Of a stretch of DNA of 6,166 nucleotides, positions 1 to 5,158 are shown piece after piece. This DNA is from DAOMOD01 sp964526035 (lineage in GTDB: Bacteria; Pseudomonadota; Gammaproteobacteria; Xanthomonadales; BPKI01). Within the stretch, counting starts at the first letter, position 1. The number at the start of each line of letters is the position of its first letter. The position numbers and the translations under genes are program-made. The stretch spans positions 1 through 6,166 of the forward strand of contig CAZGKE010000185.1 of assembly GCA_964526035.1 (NCBI GenBank), given 5' to 3'. The notes under the pieces are model-generated. The model did no database searches, was not told the DNA's origin, and saw only the letters and a program-made list of their open reading frames with translations.

Positions 1-53
1 TCGCGACCCCCACAACCCCATTGTGGTGCGCTACCAGGCTGCGCTACGCCCCG
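1..53 (-). tRNA. tRNA-Pro (anticodon GGG), 3' end cut by window edge
   Basis: Read on the minus strand from 53 down to 1, the sequence gives the first 53 nt of a cloverleaf. In order these are acceptor 5' strand CGGGGCG, TA, D arm GCGC-AGCCTGGTA-GCGC, A, anticodon stem CCACA/TGTGG enclosing the 7-nt loop ATGGGGT, variable loop GGGTC, and the first four bases (GCGA) of the T stem. The loop places GGG at positions 34-36, a proline anticodon decoding CCC/CCU. It closely resembles E. coli tRNA-Pro(GGG). The T loop, acceptor 3' strand and CCA lie outside the window, so acceptor pairing cannot be checked. It starts 25 nt after the MerR-family stop with no terminator between them, so it may be released from the upstream transcript by processing. 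I see no convincing separate promoter. Confidence 0.93.
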
Positions 54-78
54 ACATCCGCAAAACTGCATCCGGCGT

Positions 79-435
79 TCAACGACGCAGGATGTGCAGA
101 ACCTCTTCAAGCTCCAGCCGCACCTGCTTGACGATCTGGTGCGAAATGCTGGATTCCATACGGCCTTTCTCGCCCTCCAGCTGCTGGCGGGCGCCGCCGA
201 TGGTGAACCCCTGATCATACAGCAAACCGCGGATCTGCCTCACCATCAGAACGTCGTGGCGCTGGTAGTAGCGGCGGTTGCCGCGGCGCTTCACCGGCTT
301 CAGCGCGGCGAATTCCTGTTCCCAATAGCGCAGCACGTGCGGCTTGACGTCGCACAGCTCGCTGACTTCACCGATGGTGAAGTAGCGCTTGGCCGGAATC
401 GGCGGAAGTTCGCTGTTACTTCCCGGGTCCAGCAT
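79..435 (-). CDS. MerR-family transcriptional regulator (conserved, downstream of ihfA)
   Basis: A 118-residue protein with an N-terminal MerR winged helix-turn-helix. The HTH is FTIGEVSELCDVKPHVLRYW at about residues 19-38. The wing is RRGNRRYYQRHDV at 50-62, and the following helix region with QGFTIGGAR is near 75-83. After that there is only a short, charged, probably helical tail (about 84-118). It lacks the cysteines or large C-terminal domain used by metal, redox or drug-sensing MerR proteins, so no effector can be predicted. The start is taken at 435 because MLDPGSNSELPPIP resembles the N-terminus I recall for the Pseudomonas homologue. AAGGGTGGA lies just upstream. The gene overlaps the end of ihfA by 20 nt in another frame, implying translational coupling. 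An orthologue is found after ihfA in many gammaproteobacteria. Its target and function are, to my knowledge, not established. MerR membership is secure; the role is unknown. Confidence 0.93.
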   Translation of the reverse strand: MLDPGSNSELPPIPAKRYFTIGEVSELCDVKPHVLRYWEQEFAALKPVKRRGNRRYYQRHDVLMVRQIRGLLYDQGFTIGGARQQLEGEKGRMESSISHQIVKQVRLELEEVLHILRR

Positions 436-715
436 ACGCTTCCACCCTTATCTTGAGCTTCTGGCCCGGCCTGAACGTGACCACGCGTCGCGCCGAAATG
501 GGAATCTCTTCACCGGTCTTGGGATTGCGCCCAGGCCGCTCGTTCTTCTGGCGGAGATCGAAGTTGCCGAAGCCGGAAAGTTTCACCTGCTCACCGCGCT
601 CCAGTGCTTCGCGCACGACCGAAAAGAAGGCGTCCACGAACTCCTTCCCCTCGCGCTTGTTCAAACCGACCTCGTCAAACAGCCTTTCGGCCATCTCTGC
701 CTTGGTCAGCGCCAT
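416..715 (-). CDS. ihfA: Integration host factor subunit alpha
   Basis: A 99-residue DNABII-family protein, the normal length for IHF alpha. IHF is an alpha/beta heterodimer that binds specific sites and bends DNA sharply, acting in nucleoid structure, recombination, replication and promoter control. The N-terminal helical dimerisation part covers about residues 1-45 (MALTKAEMAERLFDEVGL). The signature LSGFGNF is at 46-52. The beta-arm region RPGRNPKTGEEIPISARR runs from 60 to 77, with Pro65 at the intercalating position. The C-terminal helix ends in EAYAGPGK. MALTKAEM and the EAYAG tail distinguish alpha from beta and from HU. The ATG at 715 lies only 3 nt after the pheT stop. Its strong Shine-Dalgarno AAGGGGGTGA overlaps that stop, so translation is likely coupled to pheT. 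The 3' end overlaps the MerR gene. The pheT-ihfA linkage is as in E. coli, where ihfA also has its own promoters; I found none convincing here. Confidence 0.98.
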   Translation of the reverse strand: MALTKAEMAERLFDEVGLNKREGKEFVDAFFSVVREALERGEQVKLSGFGNFDLRQKNERPGRNPKTGEEIPISARRVVTFRPGQKLKIRVEAYAGPGK

Positions 716-718
716 GCC

Positions 719-728
719 TCACCCCCTT
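719..728 (-). promoter_or_regulatory. ihfA Shine-Dalgarno overlapping the pheT stop
   Basis: The minus strand reads AAGGGGGTGAGGC immediately before the ihfA ATG, and the TGA inside it is the pheT stop. A purine-rich site overlapping the preceding stop lets a terminating ribosome re-initiate. The long G run gives strong anti-SD pairing for an operon-distal gene. Confidence 0.8.
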
Positions 729-3100
729 AGACGAGCCTGGGTGTCGCGTTCAAGGGCGGCCAAGGCTCCAGCCACCAATGCGTCGACATCCTGATCGGTA
801 AGAGTGCGGGAATGGTCCTGTAAAATCAAGCCAATAGCGAGACTTCTGCATCCTTCCTGCAAACCTGCGCCGCGGTATTCGTCGAACAGGATGATCCCCC
901 GCAGCCGCGGTCCCAGGGACCCCTTCAGGCTCCTCTCCAGGCGCGCCCAAGGCACGTCGGTGCTCACTTCCACCGAGATATCGCGACGCACCAAGGGGTA
1001 ACGCGACAGGGGTTGGGCCTTGGGCAGCTGCCTCCGGCAAAGCGGCTCCATCTCGAGTTCGTAAACAAATGTTTCGGGATCGACGTCCAGGGTGGCGGCC
1101 AGACTCGGGTCGAGATTGCCGATCCAGCCGATGCACGCGCCGTCGCGCCAGACCTCGGCGGAGCGGCCGCTGTGCAGCCAGGCCACGCTGGCGGGACGAA
1201 ACTCCAGGTCGGCGCCGGCCATGCCCGCCAGCGCTTCAAGATCACCCTTCACGTCGTGGAAGTCGAGCCCGCGCCGCGCCGCGCCCCACTGTTCGGCCAG
1301 CGCATCGCCCTGAACCACGCCTGCAATGCGCAGGGTCTCTATCGGCGCAGCCGCGGGGGCAGCCGCGGCGTGGAAGCTGCGGCCGATCTCGAACAGGCGT
1401 ACGCGCGGAATCTGGCGGTTGCGGTTGCGTCGCGCGGCTTCGACAAGGCCGGGAAGCAACGAGGGACGCATGATGGCGAGATCGGCGGACAGCGCATTGG
1501 CAAGCGGCACCAGACCGTCGCCCATGCCCCAGCGCTCCAGCAGGTCGGCGCCGATGAAGGCAAAACACAGCGCTTCGCTGTAGCCGCGCGCGGCCAGACG
1601 CTGGCGCACGTCGCGCGGCGCCACGCGCTGTTCGGTGACGTCCGGACGCGGCAGTTCGCCAGCGGGCGCGCGTGTCGGCAGGCGATCGTAGCCGTGGATG
1701 CGCACCACTTCTTCGATCAGGTCCTCCTCCAGTTCGATATCGAAACGGCTGCTTGGCGCGCACACCGACCAGCCGTCCACGGTCGCTTCAACCTGCATAC
1801 CCAGCGAAGCGAAGATTTCGTCCACTTCCTGGTCTGCGACCTGCATGCCCAGCACGCGGGCCAGTCGCTCGCGGCGCAGCCGCACCGTCGGGCGCGTCGG
1901 AAGCTCATCAGCCAGCGTGGTTTCCGACAGCGGCCCCGCGCGTCCACCGGCCACCTGCAGCAGCAAGGCCGTGGCGCGTTCCAGCGCGCGACGCGGCAGC
2001 TCCGGATCGACGCCACGCTCGAAACGGTGCGCCGCGTCGGTATTCATGGCGAGACGCCGGGAGCGGCCCATGATGGTGGCGGGATCGAAGTACGCGCTTT
2101 CCAGGAAGACATCGCGGGTGGTTTCGGTCACGCGTGAATCAAAGCCGCCCATGATGCCGGCGATAGCCACCGGCCCGGCGGCGTCGGCGATCACCAGGAA
2201 CTCCGGATCGAGCGTGACCTCGCGCTCGTCGAGCAGCTTGATCGACTCGCCTTCGCGTGCGCGGCGTACTTCGATGCCGTCCCTGAGCGAAGCCAGGTCG
2301 AAACCGTGCAGCGGCTGTCCCAACTCCAGCATCACGTAGTTGGCAACGTCCACGACCGGACTGATTGGCCGCAGGCCGGCGCGACGCAGACGCTCCGCCA
2401 TCCACAGCGGCGTCTGCGCAGAGGCATCGATGCCCTCCACCACCCGTCCGCAGTAGCGCGGACAGCCGGCGCCGGGCGCAAGAGTCACCGCGAGACGACG
2501 ATCAACGGTCGCCGGCACCACTTCGACAGGCGGTACCTTGAATGGCAGCCGGAACTGTGCGGCGAGGTCCCGCGCAAGGCCGTGCAGGCCCAGGCAATCG
2601 GGGCGATTGGGCGTGAGCTTGAGTTCGAGCGAGGCATCCGGCAGGCGGAGAACGCGCGCCAGCGGTGCGCCGGTTTCGGCATCCTCGGGCAGCTCCAAAA
2701 GCTCGCCGGCTTCGTCGGAAAGACCCAGTTCGTGCGCCGAACACAGCATGCCTTCCGACACGACGCCGCGCAGGTCCGCGGCGGCAATGGCGCGACCGTC
2801 GGGCAGGGTGCTGCCGACGCGGGCAAACGGCGCCTTCAGCCCGACGCGCGCGTTGGGCGCGCCGCAGACGACGGTGAGCGCGCCACCTGCGCCTGTCATG
2901 ACGCGGCACACATGCAGGCGCGACGATTCCGGATGCGCCGCGGCCGCGACGATCTCGCCGACCACCACGCCGTCGAGCGCATCGCCAACCAGCGTCATGT
3001 CCTCCACCTCGAGGCCAGCCATGGTGAGGCGATCGACCAGGCCGTCGCGGTCGACCGGAGGATCGACCAGCTCGCGCAACCAGTTCTCGGAAAACTTCAT
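719..3100 (-). CDS. pheT: Phenylalanyl-tRNA synthetase beta subunit
   Basis: A 793-residue beta chain of the cytoplasmic (alpha-beta)2 phenylalanyl-tRNA synthetase, close to the E. coli length of 795. The N-terminus MKFSENWLRELVDP is canonical and fixes the start at 3100. Domains in order: tRNA-binding OB fold, about 40-150 (VVVGEIVAAAAHPESSRLHV); the LTPNRPDCLG segment, 162-171; the B3/B4 editing domain, about 210-370, with LHGFD (264-268), GIMGG (315-319) and NTDAAHRFERGVDPE (353-367); a B5 domain, about 405-475, with the acidic RFDIELEEDLIEEV stretch; the catalytically inactive class II-like core, about 490-690; and a C-terminal FDX-ACB anticodon-binding domain, about 698-793 (LSRYPLVRRDISVEV). 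The editing motifs look intact, so it should hydrolyse Tyr-tRNA(Phe). It starts 25 nt after pheS. The sequence before the ATG (AAAGAACGCATCGGC) has only a weak Shine-Dalgarno, so translation may depend on coupling to pheS. No truncation or frameshift is seen. Confidence 0.99.
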   Translation of the reverse strand: MKFSENWLRELVDPPVDRDGLVDRLTMAGLEVEDMTLVGDALDGVVVGEIVAAAAHPESSRLHVCRVMTGAGGALTVVCGAPNARVGLKAPFARVGSTLPDGRAIAAADLRGVVSEGMLCSAHELGLSDEAGELLELPEDAETGAPLARVLRLPDASLELKLTPNRPDCLGLHGLARDLAAQFRLPFKVPPVEVVPATVDRRLAVTLAPGAGCPRYCGRVVEGIDASAQTPLWMAERLRRAGLRPISPVVDVANYVMLELGQPLHGFDLASLRDGIEVRRAREGESIKLLDEREVTLDPEFLVIADAAGPVAIAGIMGGFDSRVTETTRDVFLESAYFDPATIMGRSRRLAMNTDAAHRFERGVDPELPRRALERATALLLQVAGGRAGPLSETTLADELPTRPTVRLRRERLARVLGMQVADQEVDEIFASLGMQVEATVDGWSVCAPSSRFDIELEEDLIEEVVRIHGYDRLPTRAPAGELPRPDVTEQRVAPRDVRQRLAARGYSEALCFAFIGADLLERWGMGDGLVPLANALSADLAIMRPSLLPGLVEAARRNRNRQIPRVRLFEIGRSFHAAAAPAAAPIETLRIAGVVQGDALAEQWGAARRGLDFHDVKGDLEALAGMAGADLEFRPASVAWLHSGRSAEVWRDGACIGWIGNLDPSLAATLDVDPETFVYELEMEPLCRRQLPKAQPLSRYPLVRRDISVEVSTDVPWARLERSLKGSLGPRLRGIILFDEYRGAGLQEGCRSLAIGLILQDHSRTLTDQDVDALVAGALAALERDTQARLRG

Positions 3101-3125
3101 GCCGATGCGTTCTTTGGGATGTGGG

Positions 3126-4112
3126 TCAGCCGAACTGCCTGAGGAAGCGCAGGTCGTTGTCGAAAAAGCTGCGCAGATCGTTCACGCCATAGCGCAGCAT
3201 GGCGAAGCGCTCCACGCCGAGGCCGAAGGCGAAGCCGGTATAGCGCTCGGGGTCGATGGCGCAGGCCTTGAGCACGTTGGGGTGGACCATGCCGCATCCC
3301 AGCACTTCCAGCCAGCGCGGCTCGCTGCCGTCGCCGGCATCCCAGAGCATGTCGACCTCGGCCGAGGGTTCCGTGAACGGAAAATAGCTGGGGCGAAAGC
3401 GCATCTTCAGCTCGCGCTCGAAGAACGACTCGGCGAACAGCTTGAGCGTGCCCTTGAGATCGGCGAAGTTGGTGCGCTCGTCGACCAGCAGACCCTCGAC
3501 CTGGTGGAACATCGGCGAGTGGGTCTGATCGGAATCGCTGCGATAGACCTTGCCCGCCGCAATCACCCGGAACGGCGGCTCGCGGCCGGTCATGCTGCGG
3601 ATCTGCACCGGCGAGGTGTGGGTGCGCAGCAGGCGCCCGTCCGGGAAGTAGAAGGTATCGTGCATGGCCCGCGCCGGATGGTGCGGGGGAAAGTTCAGCG
3701 CCTCGAAATTGTGCCAGTCGTCCTCGATCTCCGGACCCTCGGCCTGCTGGTAGCCGAGTCGTTCAAGGATGCCGACGATGCGGTCCATGGCACGGGTGAC
3801 GGGATGCAGGGTGCCATGCTCGACGTGGCGGCCAGGCATGGTGATGTCGATGCGCTCGGCCTGCAGGCGCGCCTCGTAGCCGGCGTTTTCCAGCGCCAGC
3901 TTGCGCTCGGCCAGGCGCGACTGTGCAGCCTCTTTGACCAGGTTCACTTCCTGACCGCGGGCGCGACGTTCATCCGGGGGCAGCTTGCCGAGACTCTTGA
4001 GCTGCTCGGTCAGCAGCCCCTGCTTGCCGAGCAGGGCGACGCGCACCTGCTCCAGCGCATCGAGGCTGTCGGCGCTGTCAATGCGCGCGAGCGCTTGCTT
4101 CAGATCGTCCAT
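3126..4112 (-). CDS. pheS: Phenylalanyl-tRNA synthetase alpha subunit
   Basis: The catalytic subunit, 328 residues from the chosen start (E. coli has 327). The N-terminal coiled-coil arm that contacts tRNA covers about residues 1-85. The class II core follows, with FPPHHPAR (141-148), LRTHTSPVQ (162-170), motif 2 AAGKVYRSDSDQTHSP (185-200) and FHQVEG (202-207). Next are FTEPSAEVD (246-254), WLEVLGCGMVHPNVL (267-281) and motif 3 GFAFGLGVERFAMLRYG (293-309). Ala295 matches E. coli Ala294, which shapes the amino-acid pocket, so specificity should be normal. The frame stays open upstream to a TTG at 4187. I chose the ATG at 4112 because MDDLKQALARI matches the family N-terminus, GGAG sits 5 nt before it, and the longer version would translate through a perfect palindrome. 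It lies 93 nt after rplT, with two hairpins in the gap, and 25 nt before pheT. Confidence 0.98.
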   Translation of the reverse strand: MDDLKQALARIDSADSLDALEQVRVALLGKQGLLTEQLKSLGKLPPDERRARGQEVNLVKEAAQSRLAERKLALENAGYEARLQAERIDITMPGRHVEHGTLHPVTRAMDRIVGILERLGYQQAEGPEIEDDWHNFEALNFPPHHPARAMHDTFYFPDGRLLRTHTSPVQIRSMTGREPPFRVIAAGKVYRSDSDQTHSPMFHQVEGLLVDERTNFADLKGTLKLFAESFFERELKMRFRPSYFPFTEPSAEVDMLWDAGDGSEPRWLEVLGCGMVHPNVLKACAIDPERYTGFAFGLGVERFAMLRYGVNDLRSFFDNDLRFLRQFG

Positions 4113-4129
4113 CCCCACTCCAGAAACGC

Positions 4130-4161
4130 GCGTGGGGAAGGGGCAAGCCCCTTCCCCACGC
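4130..4161 (-). repeat. Perfect 32-nt palindrome just upstream of pheS
   Basis: Arms GCGTGGGGAAGGGGC and GCCCCTTCCCCACGC (15 nt each, no mismatch) flank a 2-nt AA/TT centre. In RNA this is a 14-bp GC-rich stem with a 4-nt loop. Downstream in the pheS direction it is followed by GCGTTTCTGG, a T run of only three, so it is at best a poor intrinsic terminator. It ends 8 nt before the pheS Shine-Dalgarno (GGAG, 4118-4121). It could be an attenuator, an mRNA-stabilising or processing hairpin, or a dispersed intergenic palindrome. The structure is certain; the role is not. Confidence 0.85.
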
Positions 4162-4174
4162 ATGAACTTCTCGG

Positions 4175-4194
4175 GCCCCGGTGACAACCGGGGC
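4175..4194 (-). promoter_or_regulatory. Second hairpin in the rplT-pheS gap
   Basis: The minus strand reads GCCCCGGT-TGTC-ACCGGGGC, a perfect 8-bp stem with a 4-nt loop, starting 11 nt after the rplT stop. It is followed by CCGAGAAGTT rather than a T tract, so it does not look like a standard terminator. It lies 13 nt upstream of the larger palindrome, so the two form a tandem pair. Their GGGGC/GCCCC segments could also pair with each other, but those alternatives are only about 5 bp. Plausible roles are a transcription pause or attenuator, or a 3' stabiliser for the rpmI-rplT message. Confidence 0.55.
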
Positions 4195-4205
4195 GATGGA
4201 AACGC

Positions 4206-4565
4206 TCAGGCCGCCAGGCTTCCCTTGGCGCGCTCGGCCAGCTGACCGAAGGCAGGCAGGTCGTGCACGGCGAGATCGGCCAGCACCTTGCGGTCGACCT
4301 CCACGTTGGCCTTGTTGAGGCCATCCATGAAGCGGCTGTAGCTCAGGCCGAACATGCGGGCGGCCGCATTGATGCGGACGATCCACAGGGCGCGGAACTC
4401 GCGCTTCTTGACGCGGCGATCGCGGTAGGCGTACTGGCCGGCCTTGGTGACCGCCTGCTTCGCTGCGCGATAGACCTTGCGGCGGGCGTTGTAGTAACCC
4501 TTGGCGGCGTCGAGGGTTTTCTTGTGACGCGCCCGGGCGGTGACTCCACGCTTGACTCGTGCCAT
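4206..4565 (-). CDS. rplT: 50S ribosomal protein L20
   Basis: A 119-residue, very basic protein of typical L20 length (E. coli 118). L20 binds 23S rRNA early and is needed for the first steps of 50S assembly; in E. coli it also represses rpmI-rplT translation by binding the leader mRNA. The long basic N-terminal extension MARVKRGVTARARHKKTLDA (1-20) is followed by AKGYYNARRKVYRAAKQAV and YAYRDRRVKKREFRALWIVRI (to about residue 66). The globular C-terminal rRNA-binding domain contains NAAARMFGLSYSRFMDGLNKA (67-87). The ATG at 4565 is 13 nt after the rpmI stop. GAGGAGGG (4573-4580) overlaps that stop, which fits translational coupling, the mechanism that makes rplT follow rpmI in E. coli. No anomalies are seen. 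Confidence 0.99.
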   Translation of the reverse strand: MARVKRGVTARARHKKTLDAAKGYYNARRKVYRAAKQAVTKAGQYAYRDRRVKKREFRALWIVRINAAARMFGLSYSRFMDGLNKANVEVDRKVLADLAVHDLPAFGQLAERAKGSLAA

Positions 4566-4578
4566 GGTTCAGCCCTCC

Positions 4579-4776
4579 TCAAACGTACGGCAGCATGCGC
4601 GCCACCGACTTCTGGTCGGAGGCATCGACATGATTGGTGCTGCGAAGATTGCGCTTACGCTTGGTCGACTTCTTCGTCAGGATGTGGCTGTGGTTGGCGT
4701 GCCCACACTTGAAACGGCCGCTGGCCGTCTTGCGGAACCGCTTGGCGGCGGCCCGATTGGTCTTGATCTTCGGCAT
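4579..4776 (-). CDS. rpmI: 50S ribosomal protein L35
   Basis: A 65-residue L35, the standard length. MPKIKTNRAAAKRFRKTASG at the N-terminus and HILTKKSTKRKRNLR near residues 31-45 are diagnostic. The protein is mostly Lys/Arg, as expected for a small rRNA-binding protein of the large subunit. The ATG at 4776 has GAGGAG (4784-4789) 7 nt upstream. The gene is preceded by a promoter near 4892-4921 and a structured leader, not by the close junction to infC seen in E. coli; the infC-rpmI distance here is 436 nt. It is followed at once by rplT with an overlapping Shine-Dalgarno and stop, forming the usual L35-L20 pair. Confidence 0.98.
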   Translation of the reverse strand: MPKIKTNRAAAKRFRKTASGRFKCGHANHSHILTKKSTKRKRNLRSTNHVDASDQKSVARMLPYV

Positions 4777-4885
4777 GACCGAACTCCTCTATGTACTTGA
4801 TTCATGTACTGGACCGGGTGGCAGCCTTGAGCCGCGCTTTCCTTCCTACCCGAGCCTGCTTGTCGTCCCGCCCAACAAGGGCGAG
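4777..4885 (-). promoter_or_regulatory. Putative structured 5' leader of rpmI-rplT
   Basis: This would be the untranslated leader if transcription starts about 7 nt below the -10 box. It begins with hairpin CGCCC-TTGTT-GGGCG (4869-4883). A second possible structure spans 4815-4852: outer stem CGGGT/ACCCG, a purine-rich 12-nt asymmetric loop AGGAAGGAAAGC, and inner stem GCGGC-TCAAG-GCTGC with one G.U pair. There are direct repeats of GCGCGGCTC (4829-4837 and 4883-4891) and AGTACAT (4791-4797 and 4804-4810). L20 represses its operon through a leader RNA in E. coli and Bacillus, so this is a candidate site. The folds were found by eye. Confidence 0.4.
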
Positions 4886-4891
4886 CCGCGC

Positions 4892-4921
4892 ATTGTAGTG
4901 GAATTGCCCGGCAATGGCCAA
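4892..4921 (-). promoter_or_regulatory. Predicted sigma70-type promoter for rpmI-rplT
   Basis: The minus strand carries TTGGCC (4916-4921, 4 of 6 matches to TTGACA), an 18-nt spacer and TACAAT (4892-4897, 5 of 6 matches to TATAAT). The start would fall near 4885, giving a leader of about 109 nt. The site stands in a locally AT-richer patch and begins 20 nt from the nearest REP copy. It lies upstream of a ribosomal protein pair whose distance from infC would otherwise be hard to explain. Confidence 0.6.
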
Positions 4922-4940
4922 GAGCGCCGGAATCCGCCCC

Positions 4941-4962
4941 GTAGGAGCCCACTGGTGGCGAC
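4941..4962 (+). repeat. REP-like element A (GTAG head)
   Basis: Reads GTAGGAGCCCACTGGTGG then CGAC on the plus strand. The palindromic core CCCACTGGTGG is slightly imperfect and one G shorter than element B. With B, 29 nt away in inverted orientation, it forms a REP doublet able to fold into one long hairpin. The GTAG head followed by a palindrome is the hallmark of REPs mobilised by RAYT transposases. Confidence 0.75.
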
Positions 4963-4991
4963 CTGGGTTTGCCTTCCGGAATACCGGTGAT

Positions 4992-5014
4992 GTCGCCCAC
5001 CGGTGGGCTCCTAC
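4992..5014 (-). repeat. REP-like element B, inverted relative to A
   Basis: On the minus strand it starts GTAGGAG and ends GGGCGAC around the perfect 14-nt palindrome GCCCACCGGTGGGC (4995-5008). It matches element A except for one substitution and one inserted G. The inverted A-B pair resembles a BIME (paired REPs). Confidence 0.8.
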
Positions 5015-5032
5015 AGGGCCTTCGGTTCGTCT

Positions 5033-5056
5033 TGTGGGAGGGGGCCTGCACCGACA
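5033..5056 (+). repeat. REP-like element C (GTGG head)
   Basis: Begins TGTGGGAGGGGGCC and ends CACCGACA. It has the same head and tail as element D, 40 nt further on in the same orientation. Its internal stem (GGGGGCCTGCACC) is decayed, leaving only a few pairs, so it is probably an older copy. Confidence 0.6.
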
Positions 5057-5070
5057 CCGACCAGCGCTCT

Positions 5071-5099
5071 CCTGTGGGAGGGGCCTCAGCCCCGACAGG
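5071..5099 (+). repeat. REP-like element D with two-part stem
   Basis: The outer stem is CCTGT (5071-5075) with ACAGG (5095-5099). The inner stem is GGGGC-CTCA-GCCCC (5080-5093), and the two are separated by a small internal loop. The head TGTGGGAG and tail CGACA match the TGTAGGAG and CGACA of element B, while the stem bases differ but remain complementary. Confidence 0.75.
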
Positions 5100-5130
5100 C
5101 CACGCTTCGAACTACCCGAACGTTCACGGC

Positions 5131-5158
5131 TGCGCAGGGCTGGCGCCCCGATCTGCAG
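5131..5158 (+). repeat. Degenerate REP-like element E
   Basis: TGCGCAGGGCTGGCGCCCCGATCTGC (broken here: AGGGCTGGCG then CCCCGATC) keeps a 4-bp stem GGGC-TGGC-GCCC (5137-5148) and the AGGG...CCCCGA outline of element D, but has lost the GTGG head. It is a possible decayed copy only. Confidence 0.3.

Noticed and set aside
54..85. Promoter for the tRNA: TTGAAC overlapping the MerR stop followed 17 nt later by GGATGT.
   Set aside because: The -10 candidate hardly matches TATAAT and would lie almost on the first tRNA base.
4130..4161. Intrinsic terminator ending the rpmI-rplT transcript.
   Set aside because: The stem is strong, but only three T residues follow it before a C, and a terminator here would cut pheST off with no clear promoter of its own. 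It is kept as a palindrome of unknown role.
2538..4184. Very long open frame on the plus strand across pheT and pheS (also 1013-2137, 2306-3142 and 5003-5872).
   Set aside because: These are antisense shadows of high-GC coding sequence. The opposite strand encodes full, unmistakable housekeeping proteins and the plus-strand translations are low-complexity.
4113..4187. pheS could be extended upstream in frame to an ATG at 4163 or a TTG at 4187.
   Set aside because: The extension would translate the palindrome and match nothing in PheS. The ATG at 4112 gives the family N-terminus and length and has GGAG at 5-nt spacing.
4113..4205. A pheM-like phenylalanine-rich leader peptide.
   Set aside because: The only ATG in the gap (4163) is in frame with pheS without a stop and encodes a Gly/Pro-rich stretch with almost no Phe.
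4677..5057. Open frame on the minus strand covering the rpmI leader and REP region.
   Set aside because: It runs out of frame into rpmI, its sequence is set by the REP palindromes, and it has no recognisable domain.
4941..5158. CRISPR array.
   Set aside because: The repeats are in mixed orientation, diverged and irregularly spaced (29-40 nt or more), with their own internal palindromes, which fits REPs rather than CRISPR.
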